Program-made: the position numbers and the translations under genes
Notes under the pieces: generated by a model
Databases searched by the model: none
Told to the model about the DNA's origin: nothing
The model's input: only the letters and a program-made list of their open reading frames with translations
Shown: piece by piece, positions 10,944 through 18,644 of the stretch
How the letters are laid out: every line of letters starts with the position of its first letter
Position numbering within the stretch: the stretch's first letter is position 1
DNA from: Sphingopyxis bauzanensis
GTDB taxonomy: Bacteria; Pseudomonadota; Alphaproteobacteria; Sphingomonadales; Sphingomonadaceae
Reading direction: 5' to 3'
Length of the DNA: 64,000 nt
NCBI RefSeq assembly: GCF_002205675.1
Contig: NZ_NISK01000003.1
Location: 558,001 to 622,000 of the forward strand

Positions 10944-11456
10944 TCAGGCGGTCGCTTTGTCCAGCGAAGCGCGCCATTCCCGCAGTGCTGCCGGATTTCT
11001 GAGCCGCACGACGCGGCCGCCATATTCGCGCAGCCGCTCTTCGGTACGCAACCGTGGCCCGCTGTTCCACGCGAGGAGGTAGAGGAAGAATTCGAGGTCG
11101 AAACGCTCGGGGCAGCCTTCGGTCATGTCGGGCCGCGTTCGCCCGCGATAGGTCCAGATCCGGCGCAACACGCGCCAGGCGCACAGCCGGATCGGAAAAT
11201 CGAGATAGACGACGGTATCGGCGCGTGCCAGTCGCGCATCGAGCGTCCCGCCATAATTACCGTCGATCAGCCACCGGTCGCTGGCGGTGATGGTGGCCAG
11301 CCAGGCGCGGATCTCATCCTTGCTGCTTTCAATCCAGCCGGGACGCCAGTTGAGCTGGTCCATGTGATAAACCGACAGGTCCAGCGTTCGTCCCAATTCG
11401 GCGGCCAACGTCGATTTCCCGGCGCCGCACGGCCCGATGATCAGCACGCGCTGCAC
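10944..11456 (-). CDS. Small P-loop kinase, topology-modulation (FlaR)-like
   Basis: This 170-residue P-loop protein resembles adenylate kinase and the so-called DNA topology modulation protein FlaR. The Walker A loop is IIGPCGAGKSTLA (residues 6-18). LIDGNYGG and YLDFPIRLCAWRVLRRIW follow, matching the nucleotide-binding and lid regions of this group, where the Arg-rich stretch is typical. The substrate is unknown. It begins 5 bp after the pth stop on the same strand, so it is very likely co-transcribed with pth. Length is usual for the family. Confidence 0.75.
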   Translation of the reverse strand: MQRVLIIGPCGAGKSTLAAELGRTLDLSVYHMDQLNWRPGWIESSKDEIRAWLATITASDRWLIDGNYGGTLDARLARADTVVYLDFPIRLCAWRVLRRIWTYRGRTRPDMTEGCPERFDLEFFLYLLAWNSGPRLRTEERLREYGGRVVRLRNPAALREWRASLDKATA

Positions 11457-11461
11457 GATCG

Positions 11462-12031
11462 TCAGCCCTGCAGACGCAGCGCCAGATCGCTCTGAAAGCG
11501 CACATCATTGTCCTCGGCCAGCCATGGCGCCTCGGCAGCAATCGCGCCGAGCAGGTCGATCAGCGGCTCCATCTCGCTCTTGTGATAATTGCCCAGCACA
11601 TGGCCGGTGACGCGGTCCTTGTGGCCAGGATGGCCGATGCCGATGCGGACGCGGCGAAAATCCTCGCCGATATGCTGGATCATGCTGCGGATGCCGTTGT
11701 GCCCCGCCGCCCCGCCGCCGCGCTTGACCTTCACCTGCATCGGAATCAGGTCGAGCTCGTCGTAAAAGACGGTCACGTCGGGCGTCGCGAGTTTGTAGAA
11801 ATCCATTGCGGCACGCACGCTGCGGCCGCTCTCGTTCATGAAGGTACCGGGTTTGAGCAGCAGGATGCGCGTCGATCCGATGCGCCCGTCCTGAATCCAG
11901 CCCTGGAATTTCTTCGCGGGTGCCGAAAAGTCGTGGACGTTGGCGATGACATCGGCGGCCATGAAGCCGACATTGTGGCGGTGCATCGCATATTGCGGAC
12001 CGGGATTGCCGAGGCCGACCCAGAGCTGCAT
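11462..12031 (-). CDS. pth: Peptidyl-tRNA hydrolase
   Basis: Pth cleaves peptidyl-tRNA released by abortive translation and recycles tRNA. The 189-residue protein starts MQLWVGLGNPGPQYAMHRHN. It contains the catalytic His in RHNVGF, Asn in TFMNESG, Asp in YDELDL and the GGGAAGHNGIRS and RIGIGHPG blocks, all in the family order. It sits 57 bp after rplY on the same strand with a strong hairpin between, and just ahead of a small P-loop kinase. The rplY-pth-(ychF) grouping is common in proteobacteria. Confidence 0.97.
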   Translation of the reverse strand: MQLWVGLGNPGPQYAMHRHNVGFMAADVIANVHDFSAPAKKFQGWIQDGRIGSTRILLLKPGTFMNESGRSVRAAMDFYKLATPDVTVFYDELDLIPMQVKVKRGGGAAGHNGIRSMIQHIGEDFRRVRIGIGHPGHKDRVTGHVLGNYHKSEMEPLIDLLGAIAAEAPWLAEDNDVRFQSDLALRLQG

Positions 12032-12051
12032 GGCAAGCGCCTTTCGTGGAT

Positions 12052-12076
12052 GGCCCCTCCCACTGCGGGAGGGGCC
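12052..12076 (-). terminator. Strong hairpin between rplY and pth
   Basis: GGCCCCTCCC (12052-12061) pairs perfectly with GGGAGGGGCC (12067-12076) around a 5-base loop. It lies between the rplY stop (12089) and the pth start (12031) on the minus strand. It has no clear T run, so it may be a partial terminator or an mRNA-stabilising hairpin that sets the L25-to-Pth ratio. Confidence 0.6.
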
Positions 12077-12088
12077 GTCCGAATGGAT

Positions 12089-12727
12089 TTAGGCTTCTTC
12101 GCCGCCTTCGGCAGCAGCTTCGCCGTCGTCGACGGTCGTATCGCCTTCGCTCGACTTCATCGCCGAGGGGGCGACGATCGTGGCGATGGTGAAGTCGCGA
12201 TCGGTGATCGCGCTTTCGCTCCCCTTGGGTAGGGTCACGTTGCTGATGTGGATCGAATCGCCGACATCATAACCGGTGACATCGATTTCGATGTCGTCGG
12301 GCATCTTGTCCGCGTCGCAGATCAGTTCGAGTTCGTGGCGAACGATGTTCAGCACGCCGCCGCGCTTCAGGCCCGGCGAGGCTTCTTCGTTGATGAACAC
12401 CACGGGCACCGCGACCTGGACTTTCGAATCCTTTGAAATGCGCAGGAAATCGGCGTGGATCGGACGATCCTTGACCGGGTGGAACGCGACGTCCTTGGGC
12501 AGCGTGCGAATCTGCTTGCCGCCGACGTCGATCATCACGACCGAGTTCATGAAATGACCCGTCATCAGCTGCTTCATCAGCAGCTTTTCTTCGACGTGGA
12601 TCATCAGGGGTTCTTCTTTGCCGCCATAGACAACGGCGGGGACACGGCCTTCACGACGCAGTTCACGCGAGGCTCCCTTGCCTCCCCGATCACGCGTCTC
12701 GGCCGACAGCACCAGCTGGTCGCTCAT
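12089..12727 (-). CDS. rplY: 50S ribosomal protein L25 (Ctc form)
   Basis: This 212-residue L25 of the long CTC type binds 5S rRNA in the large subunit. It begins [20 protein letters not shown] and contains [14 protein letters not shown] and HADFLRI of the L25 domain. The extra C-terminal beta domain follows with [12 protein letters not shown] and GDSIHISNV, and an acidic tail ([17 protein letters not shown]) typical of alphaproteobacteria ends it. Two adjacent ATGs (12730, 12727) follow a GGAG site. I took 12727 because it gives the usual MSDQ start and better spacing. An upstream in-frame ATG at 12781 is unlikely. Confidence 0.95.
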   Translation of the reverse strand: MSDQLVLSAETRDRGGKGASRELRREGRVPAVVYGGKEEPLMIHVEEKLLMKQLMTGHFMNSVVMIDVGGKQIRTLPKDVAFHPVKDRPIHADFLRISKDSKVQVAVPVVFINEEASPGLKRGGVLNIVRHELELICDADKMPDDIEIDVTGYDVGDSIHISNVTLPKGSESAITDRDFTIATIVAPSAMKSSEGDTTVDDGEAAAEGGEEA

Positions 12728-12917
12728 CATTATTCTCCGAGAAAAAGTTTCAAAGTCCGCCACGCCTCCAGGGATGACCATGGTCGGAAGCGGCGGCGCT
12801 TAGCGGGGAAGCGCGGGAAATGCAAGCGCGGGCGGATCATTCGATGCGCGTGGCTTGCCCGCTTTGCCGCGCCATGCAATAGGCGCCGCCCCGCCGGATC
12901 AGCCAGAGGAGCACGCC

Positions 12918-14219
12918 ATGACCAGCCACGCCACGGCCAGCGCGCTCGGGCTCGATTTCGGGACCACCAATACCGTTGTTGCGTTGACTGACGGGCAGGG
13001 CGGATCGCAGCTGGTCGAATATGCCGGGGACGACGCCACCGGTGCGGTATTCCGCTCGGCGCTGTGTTTCTGGGAAGAGGAGCGGGCGTGGCAGGGGATT
13101 GCGCATGAGGCGGGGCCGTGGGCGATCACCGAATATCTCCAGTCGCCGCTCGACAGCCGCTTCGTCCAGTCGTTCAAAAGCGTTGCCGCCAGCGCGTCGT
13201 TCGAGCGCGCGCTGATCTTCAACAAGCCCTATCGGTTCGAGGATATGGGGCGCCTGTTCCTCCAGCGGCTGGTCGCGCATGCCGGCGGGCGGCTTGATAC
13301 GCTGCCGCAGCGGGTAATCGTCGGGCGACCGGTCGAATATGCCGGAGCACGGCCCGATCCGGTGCTGGCGCGGCAACGCTATGACGCGATGCTCGCAGCC
13401 TTTGGCACCGAGATTATCTACGTGCACGAGCCGCTGGGCGCGGCGCACAGCTATTCCGCGCGGCTGACCGAGCCCGCGACGATCCTGGTCGCCGATTTCG
13501 GCGGCGGCACCACAGATTTCTCGATCGTCCGCGTTGCCGCGCCCGGCGCGCCGCGGCGCTGCGTGCCGCTGGCATCATCGGGGATCGGCATTGCGGGTGA
13601 CCGGTTCGATTACCGCATCATCGATCGTCTCGTGCTGCCCTTGCTTGGTAAAGGCGGACTGTATCGCTCGTTCGACAAGCTGCTCGAAATTCCGGGCGGC
13701 CATTTCCGCGACTTCGCCGACTGGTCGCGGCTGGCGTTGATGCGCAACCGGCGGACGATGGCCGAACTGGCGCGGCTTCAGCGCGACGCGGTCGACCCCG
13801 AACCGATCGGGCGGATGATCGCGCTGATCGAGCATGAGCAGGGCTTTCCGCTCTATGATGCGGTGGGGAAGCTCAAGCGCGCGCTGTCGAGCGAAAGCCA
13901 GGCCGAATTTCGCTTTTCCGGCGAGGGGGTCGATATTGCCGCCACAGTGCGGCGCGCCGATTTCGAGACGTGGATCGCCGACGATCTGCGGCGGATCGAG
14001 GCCGCGATGGATGCCGCGATGGCTCGCGCTGGGGCGGCGCCGGAGAGCATTGACCGGGTGTTCCTGACCGGCGGGTCGTCGCTGATCCCCGCGATCGGTG
14101 CAATGTTCGAACGACGGTTCGGCGCAGAGCGAATTGCGACCGGCGGCGAACTGACGTCGATCGCGCATGGGCTGGCGTTGATTGGCGCGGAGGATGATCC
14201 GGGCGAGTGGGCCGCGTGA
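12918..14219 (+). CDS. Hsp70-family protein (YegD-like)
   Basis: This 433-residue actin-fold ATPase is related to DnaK but lacks the substrate-binding domain, like E. coli YegD. Phosphate loops are clear: LGLDFGTTNTVVAL near residue 12, VADFGGGTTDFSIV near 195 and VFLTGGSSLIPAI near 385. IYVHEPLGAAHSY and GIGIAGDRFDYRI agree with YegD-type proteins. These are presumed ATP-dependent chaperones or regulators, but the client is unknown. ATG 12918 follows AGAGGAG. It is divergent from rplY and convergent with mtgA, with a strong hairpin after the stop. Confidence 0.88.
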   Translation: MTSHATASALGLDFGTTNTVVALTDGQGGSQLVEYAGDDATGAVFRSALCFWEEERAWQGIAHEAGPWAITEYLQSPLDSRFVQSFKSVAASASFERALIFNKPYRFEDMGRLFLQRLVAHAGGRLDTLPQRVIVGRPVEYAGARPDPVLARQRYDAMLAAFGTEIIYVHEPLGAAHSYSARLTEPATILVADFGGGTTDFSIVRVAAPGAPRRCVPLASSGIGIAGDRFDYRIIDRLVLPLLGKGGLYRSFDKLLEIPGGHFRDFADWSRLALMRNRRTMAELARLQRDAVDPEPIGRMIALIEHEQGFPLYDAVGKLKRALSSESQAEFRFSGEGVDIAATVRRADFETWIADDLRRIEAAMDAAMARAGAAPESIDRVFLTGGSSLIPAIGAMFERRFGAERIATGGELTSIAHGLALIGAEDDPGEWAA

Positions 14220-14257
14220 CGGGGGTAATGGGTAACGACCAATTGCCGCCGTCAGCG

Positions 14258-14280
14258 ATCCTCCCCCGTCGGGGGAGGAT
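14258..14280 (+). terminator. Perfect 10-bp hairpin after the Hsp70-like gene
   Basis: ATCCTCCCCC (14258-14267) and GGGGGAGGAT (14271-14280) form a perfect stem with a 3-base loop, 38 bp after the Hsp70-like stop. It lies between convergent genes, so it could end transcription in both directions. Confidence 0.65.
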
Positions 14281-14317
14281 TAGCTCGGCCCGCTCCTCAC
14301 CCCAACGCGGGTTCTTT

Positions 14318-15031
14318 TCAGCTATACACACACCCGTCCAGCCCATCACGGCGCACCTGGCCGATGCGGGCGCGGATCGTGTTGCCGTATCTGCGGGTAA
14401 AGCCCGACGGGCTGATCGCGGCGCGTTTCTTCGGCAGCGGCAGGATCGCGGCGATGCGCGCCGCCTCCGCCGGGGTCAGCTTGCCCGCGCCATGCTTGAA
14501 ATACCGCTGCGCCCCCGCTTCGACGCCATAGGTGCCGATGCCAGTCTCGGCGACGTTCAGATAGACCTCCATGATCCGCCGCTTGCCCCAGATCGTCTCG
14601 ATCAGGAAGGTGAACCACACTTCTGGTACCTTGCGGACGTAGCGGGTCCAGCCCGTGCCTTGCCACAGAAAGACGTTCTTCGCGGTCTGCTGGCTCACCG
14701 TCGACCCGCCGCGCATCCGCTTGCCTTTGGCGTTGCGTTCGATTGCCTGTTCGATGGCTTCGGTGTCGAAGCCATTATGGGAGCAGAATTTGCCGTCCTC
14801 CGCCGCAATCACCGCGCGCACCATATTGCGGTCGATGCCCGACAGGCTCGTCCAGTCCTTGGTGATCCCGTTGCTGTCCGCCAGCATCGTGAAGGTCACC
14901 GGTGGCGGCACCACCGCATAGAGCAACACCCACAGCACCGAGATCGCAACGAACCACAGCACCCATTTGAATGGTCGCAAATACCAGGGGAGCTTGCGGC
15001 GCTTCGGGCGTTTTTTGGCGGCGGTTGTCAT
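14318..15031 (-). CDS. mtgA: Monofunctional biosynthetic peptidoglycan transglycosylase
   Basis: MtgA polymerises lipid II into glycan strands (GT51 family). The 237-residue protein has a basic N-terminus, one membrane anchor (about residues 22-43) and the GT51 motifs AVIAAEDGKFCSHNGFD with catalytic Glu78, GGSTVSQQTAKNVFLW, KVPEVWFTFLIE, KRRIMEVYLNVAE and GVEAGAQRYF. No transpeptidase domain follows, as expected for MtgA. It lies 60 bp after a small membrane protein gene on the same strand. Confidence 0.95.
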   Translation of the reverse strand: MTTAAKKRPKRRKLPWYLRPFKWVLWFVAISVLWVLLYAVVPPPVTFTMLADSNGITKDWTSLSGIDRNMVRAVIAAEDGKFCSHNGFDTEAIEQAIERNAKGKRMRGGSTVSQQTAKNVFLWQGTGWTRYVRKVPEVWFTFLIETIWGKRRIMEVYLNVAETGIGTYGVEAGAQRYFKHGAGKLTPAEAARIAAILPLPKKRAAISPSGFTRRYGNTIRARIGQVRRDGLDGCVYS

Positions 15032-15091
15032 GCCGTTTTCATAGCCGCTTGCCCGCGGTCGGCAAGCGGCTGATTGAAACTGCGCGCGGTC

Positions 15092-15706
15092 TCAGGGCGC
15101 CTTCGGCGGCTCGTCGTCCTTTTTGTCCTTGGCGGCGTCGATCGCGTCGCTGGCTTTGGCCGCGGCGCCCTTCGCCGCATCAGTGGCATCGGCGGCGAGC
15201 GAGCGCATCTTGGCTTCGGCTTCGACTTCCTTGCCGCTCATCACAAGCCACGCCATCGCTCCGGCGGCAACCAGCGCCAGCAGCGCGAGCCAGTAACCGA
15301 AGTGCCAATTGACCTGGATCATCGCCAGCGCCGCCTGATCCATTGCGCCGCCGTCATTTTTGGCGGCTTCAGCCATGATCGCATCCTTGCTGTAGCGCCA
15401 GGTGCCGACGATGATCAGCAGCAGCGCCGCCACCGAAGTGCCGAGCACCAGCTTCACCGCCTCACGCCCTTTGGTGAACAGCAGGAACAGCCCGCCTGCG
15501 ATCGCCAGCAGCGCGAGGATCAGCCAGACATTCATCGAAGCGCCGTCGCTGGCCTGCGAGGCCTGACCCATGGCGGTAACGCGACCAAAAGCGAGGCCAA
15601 ACCCGCTCGCTTCGACAAGCTTCTGCTCGGAACAGCTTACGGTCATCCACGGCAACAGGAACGCCAGCAGCGCGATGCCCTTGGGAATCCGGATCCATTT
15701 CCACAT
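15092..15706 (-). CDS. Membrane protein of unknown function
   Basis: This 204-residue protein is not one I recognise. It begins MWKWIRIPKGIALLAFLLPW, and a Cys follows at WMTVSCSEQK, but the leader does not end in a convincing lipobox. Further helices lie around residues 58-75 (WLILALLAIAGGLFLLF), 82-100 (LVLGTSVAALLLIIVG) and 134-152 (FGYWLALLALVAAGAMAWLV). The last 50 residues are Ala/Lys/Asp-rich and helical (DATDAAKGAAAKASDAIDAA), resembling a coiled coil or YtxH-like tail in the cytoplasm. The start at 15706 follows GGGGGA. It sits between rpoH and mtgA on the same strand. Confidence 0.6.
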   Translation of the reverse strand: MWKWIRIPKGIALLAFLLPWMTVSCSEQKLVEASGFGLAFGRVTAMGQASQASDGASMNVWLILALLAIAGGLFLLFTKGREAVKLVLGTSVAALLLIIVGTWRYSKDAIMAEAAKNDGGAMDQAALAMIQVNWHFGYWLALLALVAAGAMAWLVMSGKEVEAEAKMRSLAADATDAAKGAAAKASDAIDAAKDKKDDEPPKAP

Positions 15707-15810
15707 GATATTTCCCCCTTCGCTCAACCCGAGGAGGAAGCTAGTCCAATGCGCCCGCGTGTCAAATCGCGGGCGCATCGGTTAATTCGGTAAAATCGTC
15801 AGGCGTTGAT

Positions 15811-16710
15811 TCAGGCGTTGATGAGGCGACGATCACCGGCGAGCTTCAGCATCGCCTTTTGCAGCTTTTCGAACGCGCGCACTTCGATCTGGCGGACCCG
15901 TTCGCGGCTGACGTCATACACTTGGCTCAGGTCTTCCAGCGTCTTGGGATCGTCGGTCAGGCGGCGTTCGGTCAGGATATGGCGTTCGCGCTCGTTGAGC
16001 GTTTCGAGCGCTTCGCTGAGCAGCGAATGGCGCACGTCACGCTCCTGCGCCTCGGCAACACGCTCGTCCTGGAGTGGACCTTCGTCGCCGAGCAGATCCT
16101 GCCACTGGCTGTCGCCATCCTCACCCATCGGGACGTTCAGCGAGGTGTCGCCGCCCATCGCCATGCGGCGGTTCATGCTGGTGACCTCTTCCTCGGTGAC
16201 GCCGAGGTCGGTCGCGATCTTGGTCAGATGTTCAGGCGACAGGTCACCATCCTCGAACGCTTCGAGGTTGTTCTTCATCCGGCGCAGGTTGAAGAACAGC
16301 TTCTTCTGCGCTGCGGTGGTGCCCATTTTGACGAGGCTCCACGACCGCAGGATGAATTCCTGGATCGACGCGCGGATCCACCACATCGCATAGGTCGCGA
16401 GGCGGAAGCCACGTTCGGGGTCGAATTTCTTTACCCCCTGCATCAGGCCGATATTGCCTTCGCTGATCAGTTCGCTGACCGGCAGGCCATAGCCGCGGTA
16501 GCCCATCGCGATCTTCGCCACGAGCCGCAGGTGCGACGTGACGAGCTGCGCCGCAGCTTCGTTGTCGCCATGCTCCTGGAACCGTTTCGCGAGCATATAT
16601 TCCTGCTCGGGGGTAAGCAGGGGGAATTTGCGGATTTCCGACAAATAGCGATTCAGGCTGGCTTCGCCGCCAAGCGCTGGCACGGTGGCCGGAACATTGC
16701 TTTTAGCCAT
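15811..16710 (-). CDS. rpoH: RNA polymerase heat-shock sigma factor RpoH
   Basis: This 299-residue sigma-32 directs RNA polymerase to heat-shock promoters. Region 2 shows HLRLVAKIAMGYRGYGLP, then EGNIGLMQGVKKFDPERGFR and LATYAMWWIRASIQEFILRS. The RpoH box appears as AAQKKLFFNLRR (about 133-144), which separates it from RpoD. Region 4 ends with DVSRERVRQIEVRAFEKLQK, the -35 reading helix. Alphaproteobacteria often have more than one RpoH, so a paralogue elsewhere is possible. It lies 83 bp downstream of rluD on the same strand. Confidence 0.95.
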   Translation of the reverse strand: MAKSNVPATVPALGGEASLNRYLSEIRKFPLLTPEQEYMLAKRFQEHGDNEAAAQLVTSHLRLVAKIAMGYRGYGLPVSELISEGNIGLMQGVKKFDPERGFRLATYAMWWIRASIQEFILRSWSLVKMGTTAAQKKLFFNLRRMKNNLEAFEDGDLSPEHLTKIATDLGVTEEEVTSMNRRMAMGGDTSLNVPMGEDGDSQWQDLLGDEGPLQDERVAEAQERDVRHSLLSEALETLNERERHILTERRLTDDPKTLEDLSQVYDVSRERVRQIEVRAFEKLQKAMLKLAGDRRLINA

Positions 16711-16793
16711 TGGAGAGCGTCTTCCCTTTGGTATCTGGAGTCAGAATATGCCGCCGTTTGTGCAAGCGGTCGAGATAGATTTTCATTCGAAAC

Positions 16794-17750
16794 CTAAACG
16801 CGCAATTCGTCGATCAGTTCCCGCATGTCCGGGGGGATTTCGCTGTCGAGCGCGATGTTGTTACCGGTCACCGGATGAATAAAGCCCAAATGGGCCGCAT
16901 GCAATGCCTGCCGCACGAAATTCCGCGCCTTCAGAACCTCGGACAGCGGCTTTCGGGCGCGTCCATAGACCGGGTCGCCGGCCAGCGGATGGCCGATATG
17001 CGCCATATGGACGCGCACCTGGTGCGTGCGCCCGGTCTCCAAGCGGCATTCGATCAGGCTGGCATGGCGCAGCGGCTCGATCGTGCGGTAATGCGTGACC
17101 GCGCGCTTACCCCGATCAGCGGCGACCACCGCCATCTTCTTGCGGTTGGTGTTCGACCGGCCCAGCGCCGCATCGACGGTGCCGCTGGCGGGCATCGGGC
17201 GCCCGGTGACGATCGCGATATAGCGGCGGTCGATGCTGTGCGCGGCGAATTGTTTGGCCAGCCCTTCGTGGGCGCGGTCGTGCTTCGCGGCGACGATCAG
17301 CCCGCTGGTATCCTTGTCGATGCGGTGGACGATGCCCGGACGCGCGATGCCCCCGATCCCCGACAACTGCCCAGCGCAATGGTGGAGCAGCGCGTTGACC
17401 ATCGTCCCGTCAAAATTGCCCGCGGCGGGATGGACGACCATGCCCGCGGGCTTGTCGACGACGATCAGATGTTCGTCCTCATAGGCGATGATCAGGCCCA
17501 TGTCCTGGGCGACATTGTGCGTCGGTTTGGCGGCGGGGACGCGAACTTCAAGCGTCGCCGGTAGGGCCGCTTTAGCCGACGGCTCACGCAGAATTGTGCC
17601 GCTCGCGTCACTGACGCGGCCATCCTTGATCAGGCTCTTGACCCGCTCGCGCGACAGGTCGGGCAAGGCTTCGGCCAGCGCCCGGTCCAGTCGCAGTCCA
17701 GCTGCGCTATCGTCGAGCGTCACGGTCAAAATATTGTCATCCCCCTGCAT
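16794..17750 (-). CDS. rluD: 23S rRNA pseudouridine synthase, RluD type
   Basis: This 318-residue enzyme converts uridines in 23S rRNA helix 69 to pseudouridine. An N-terminal S4 RNA-binding domain (RLDRALAEALPDLSRERVKS) is followed by the RluA-family catalytic domain with HRIDKDTSGLIVAAK, where the Asp is the nucleophile, then ETGRTHQVRVHMAHIGHPLA and GDPVYG. LIIAYEDEHLIVVDKPAGMV matches the expected first strand. I prefer RluD over RluC because of its length and the combination of motifs, but that assignment is by pattern only. It starts 225 bp from the divergent chpT. Confidence 0.9.
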   Translation of the reverse strand: MQGDDNILTVTLDDSAAGLRLDRALAEALPDLSRERVKSLIKDGRVSDASGTILREPSAKAALPATLEVRVPAAKPTHNVAQDMGLIIAYEDEHLIVVDKPAGMVVHPAAGNFDGTMVNALLHHCAGQLSGIGGIARPGIVHRIDKDTSGLIVAAKHDRAHEGLAKQFAAHSIDRRYIAIVTGRPMPASGTVDAALGRSNTNRKKMAVVAADRGKRAVTHYRTIEPLRHASLIECRLETGRTHQVRVHMAHIGHPLAGDPVYGRARKPLSEVLKARNFVRQALHAAHLGFIHPVTGNNIALDSEIPPDMRELIDELRV

Positions 17751-17975
17751 TGATGAGGATGTGGAAATTGACGGCGGAATTTCAAGATGCGCTCTCTCGG
17801 TTCCGTCCGTGTCGAGCGCATTTGAGACACCCCCGAGGGCGCGCGCGAACGATAGGCATCTCGACTTCGCTCGATGCCAACGGTTTTGGGGATGCTACTT
17901 GCCTCTGGGTTGATGCCTGTCCTAGGGAGCATCCGCGCGCCGGAAATGTCTGGCTTGCGGGGAGTTAACCAATCC

Positions 17976-18620
17976 ATGTCCGACGACCGCGTCGATTTCG
18001 CCTCTATGCTGGCCTCGCGGCTGTGCCACGATCTACTCAGCCCGGTCGGCGCGTTCGCCAACGGGCTCGAACTGCTCGCCGACGAAAAAGACCCGGCGAT
18101 GCGCGAACGCTGTTTTGAACTGCTCGAACAAAGCGCGCGGACGTCGGCGAACAAACTGAAATTCTTTCGGCTGGCGTTCGGCTCTGCAGGCGGCTTCGGC
18201 GAGCTGGTGCCCGCAGACGAGGCCAAATCGGCGATCCAGGGGATCATCGGCGACCGCGCGATCGAACTCAACTGGATGATCGGCAGCGACCCGCTGCCCA
18301 AACCGGCGGTGAAGATCATCCTCAACCTGTCGCTGCTGCTCGTCGATGCTCTCGTCCGCGGCGGACGGCTCGACATTGGTTGCGAAAAGCAGGGGGATGC
18401 GACCGAAATCGCGTTGCATGTCGAGGCCGAACGCATCTTCCTTGACGCCGATGTCGAAACCATCCTGCGCGACGGCGAAGGCGCCACCGCCATGACCTCG
18501 CGCACCGCACCCGCGGTGCTGGTGCAGGCGGTCGCGGCGCAGAATGGCGGCACCGTCATGCTCGCGCGCGAAACGCCGACGTCGCTACTAGTTGGCGCGG
18601 TGCTTCGCGGCCGCGGGTAA
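17976..18620 (+). CDS. chpT: Histidine phosphotransferase ChpT
   Basis: ChpT relays phosphate from the CckA receiver to CtrA and CpdR, controlling cell cycle, motility and, in some alphaproteobacteria, gene transfer agents. The 214-residue protein starts with a DHp-like helix bearing MLASRLCHDLLSPVGAFANG (phospho-His18) and NGLELL. It is followed by a degenerate GHKL-like domain without the usual ATP-binding boxes, as in Caulobacter ChpT. The frame is open from 17874, but ATG 17976 gives the usual start. It directly precedes cheA. Its presumed donor CckA is encoded at 35031-37478. Confidence 0.88.
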   Translation: MSDDRVDFASMLASRLCHDLLSPVGAFANGLELLADEKDPAMRERCFELLEQSARTSANKLKFFRLAFGSAGGFGELVPADEAKSAIQGIIGDRAIELNWMIGSDPLPKPAVKIILNLSLLLVDALVRGGRLDIGCEKQGDATEIALHVEAERIFLDADVETILRDGEGATAMTSRTAPAVLVQAVAAQNGGTVMLARETPTSLLVGAVLRGRG

Positions 18621-18644
18621 AGGCTCCCTTAACCATTGTCCGCC

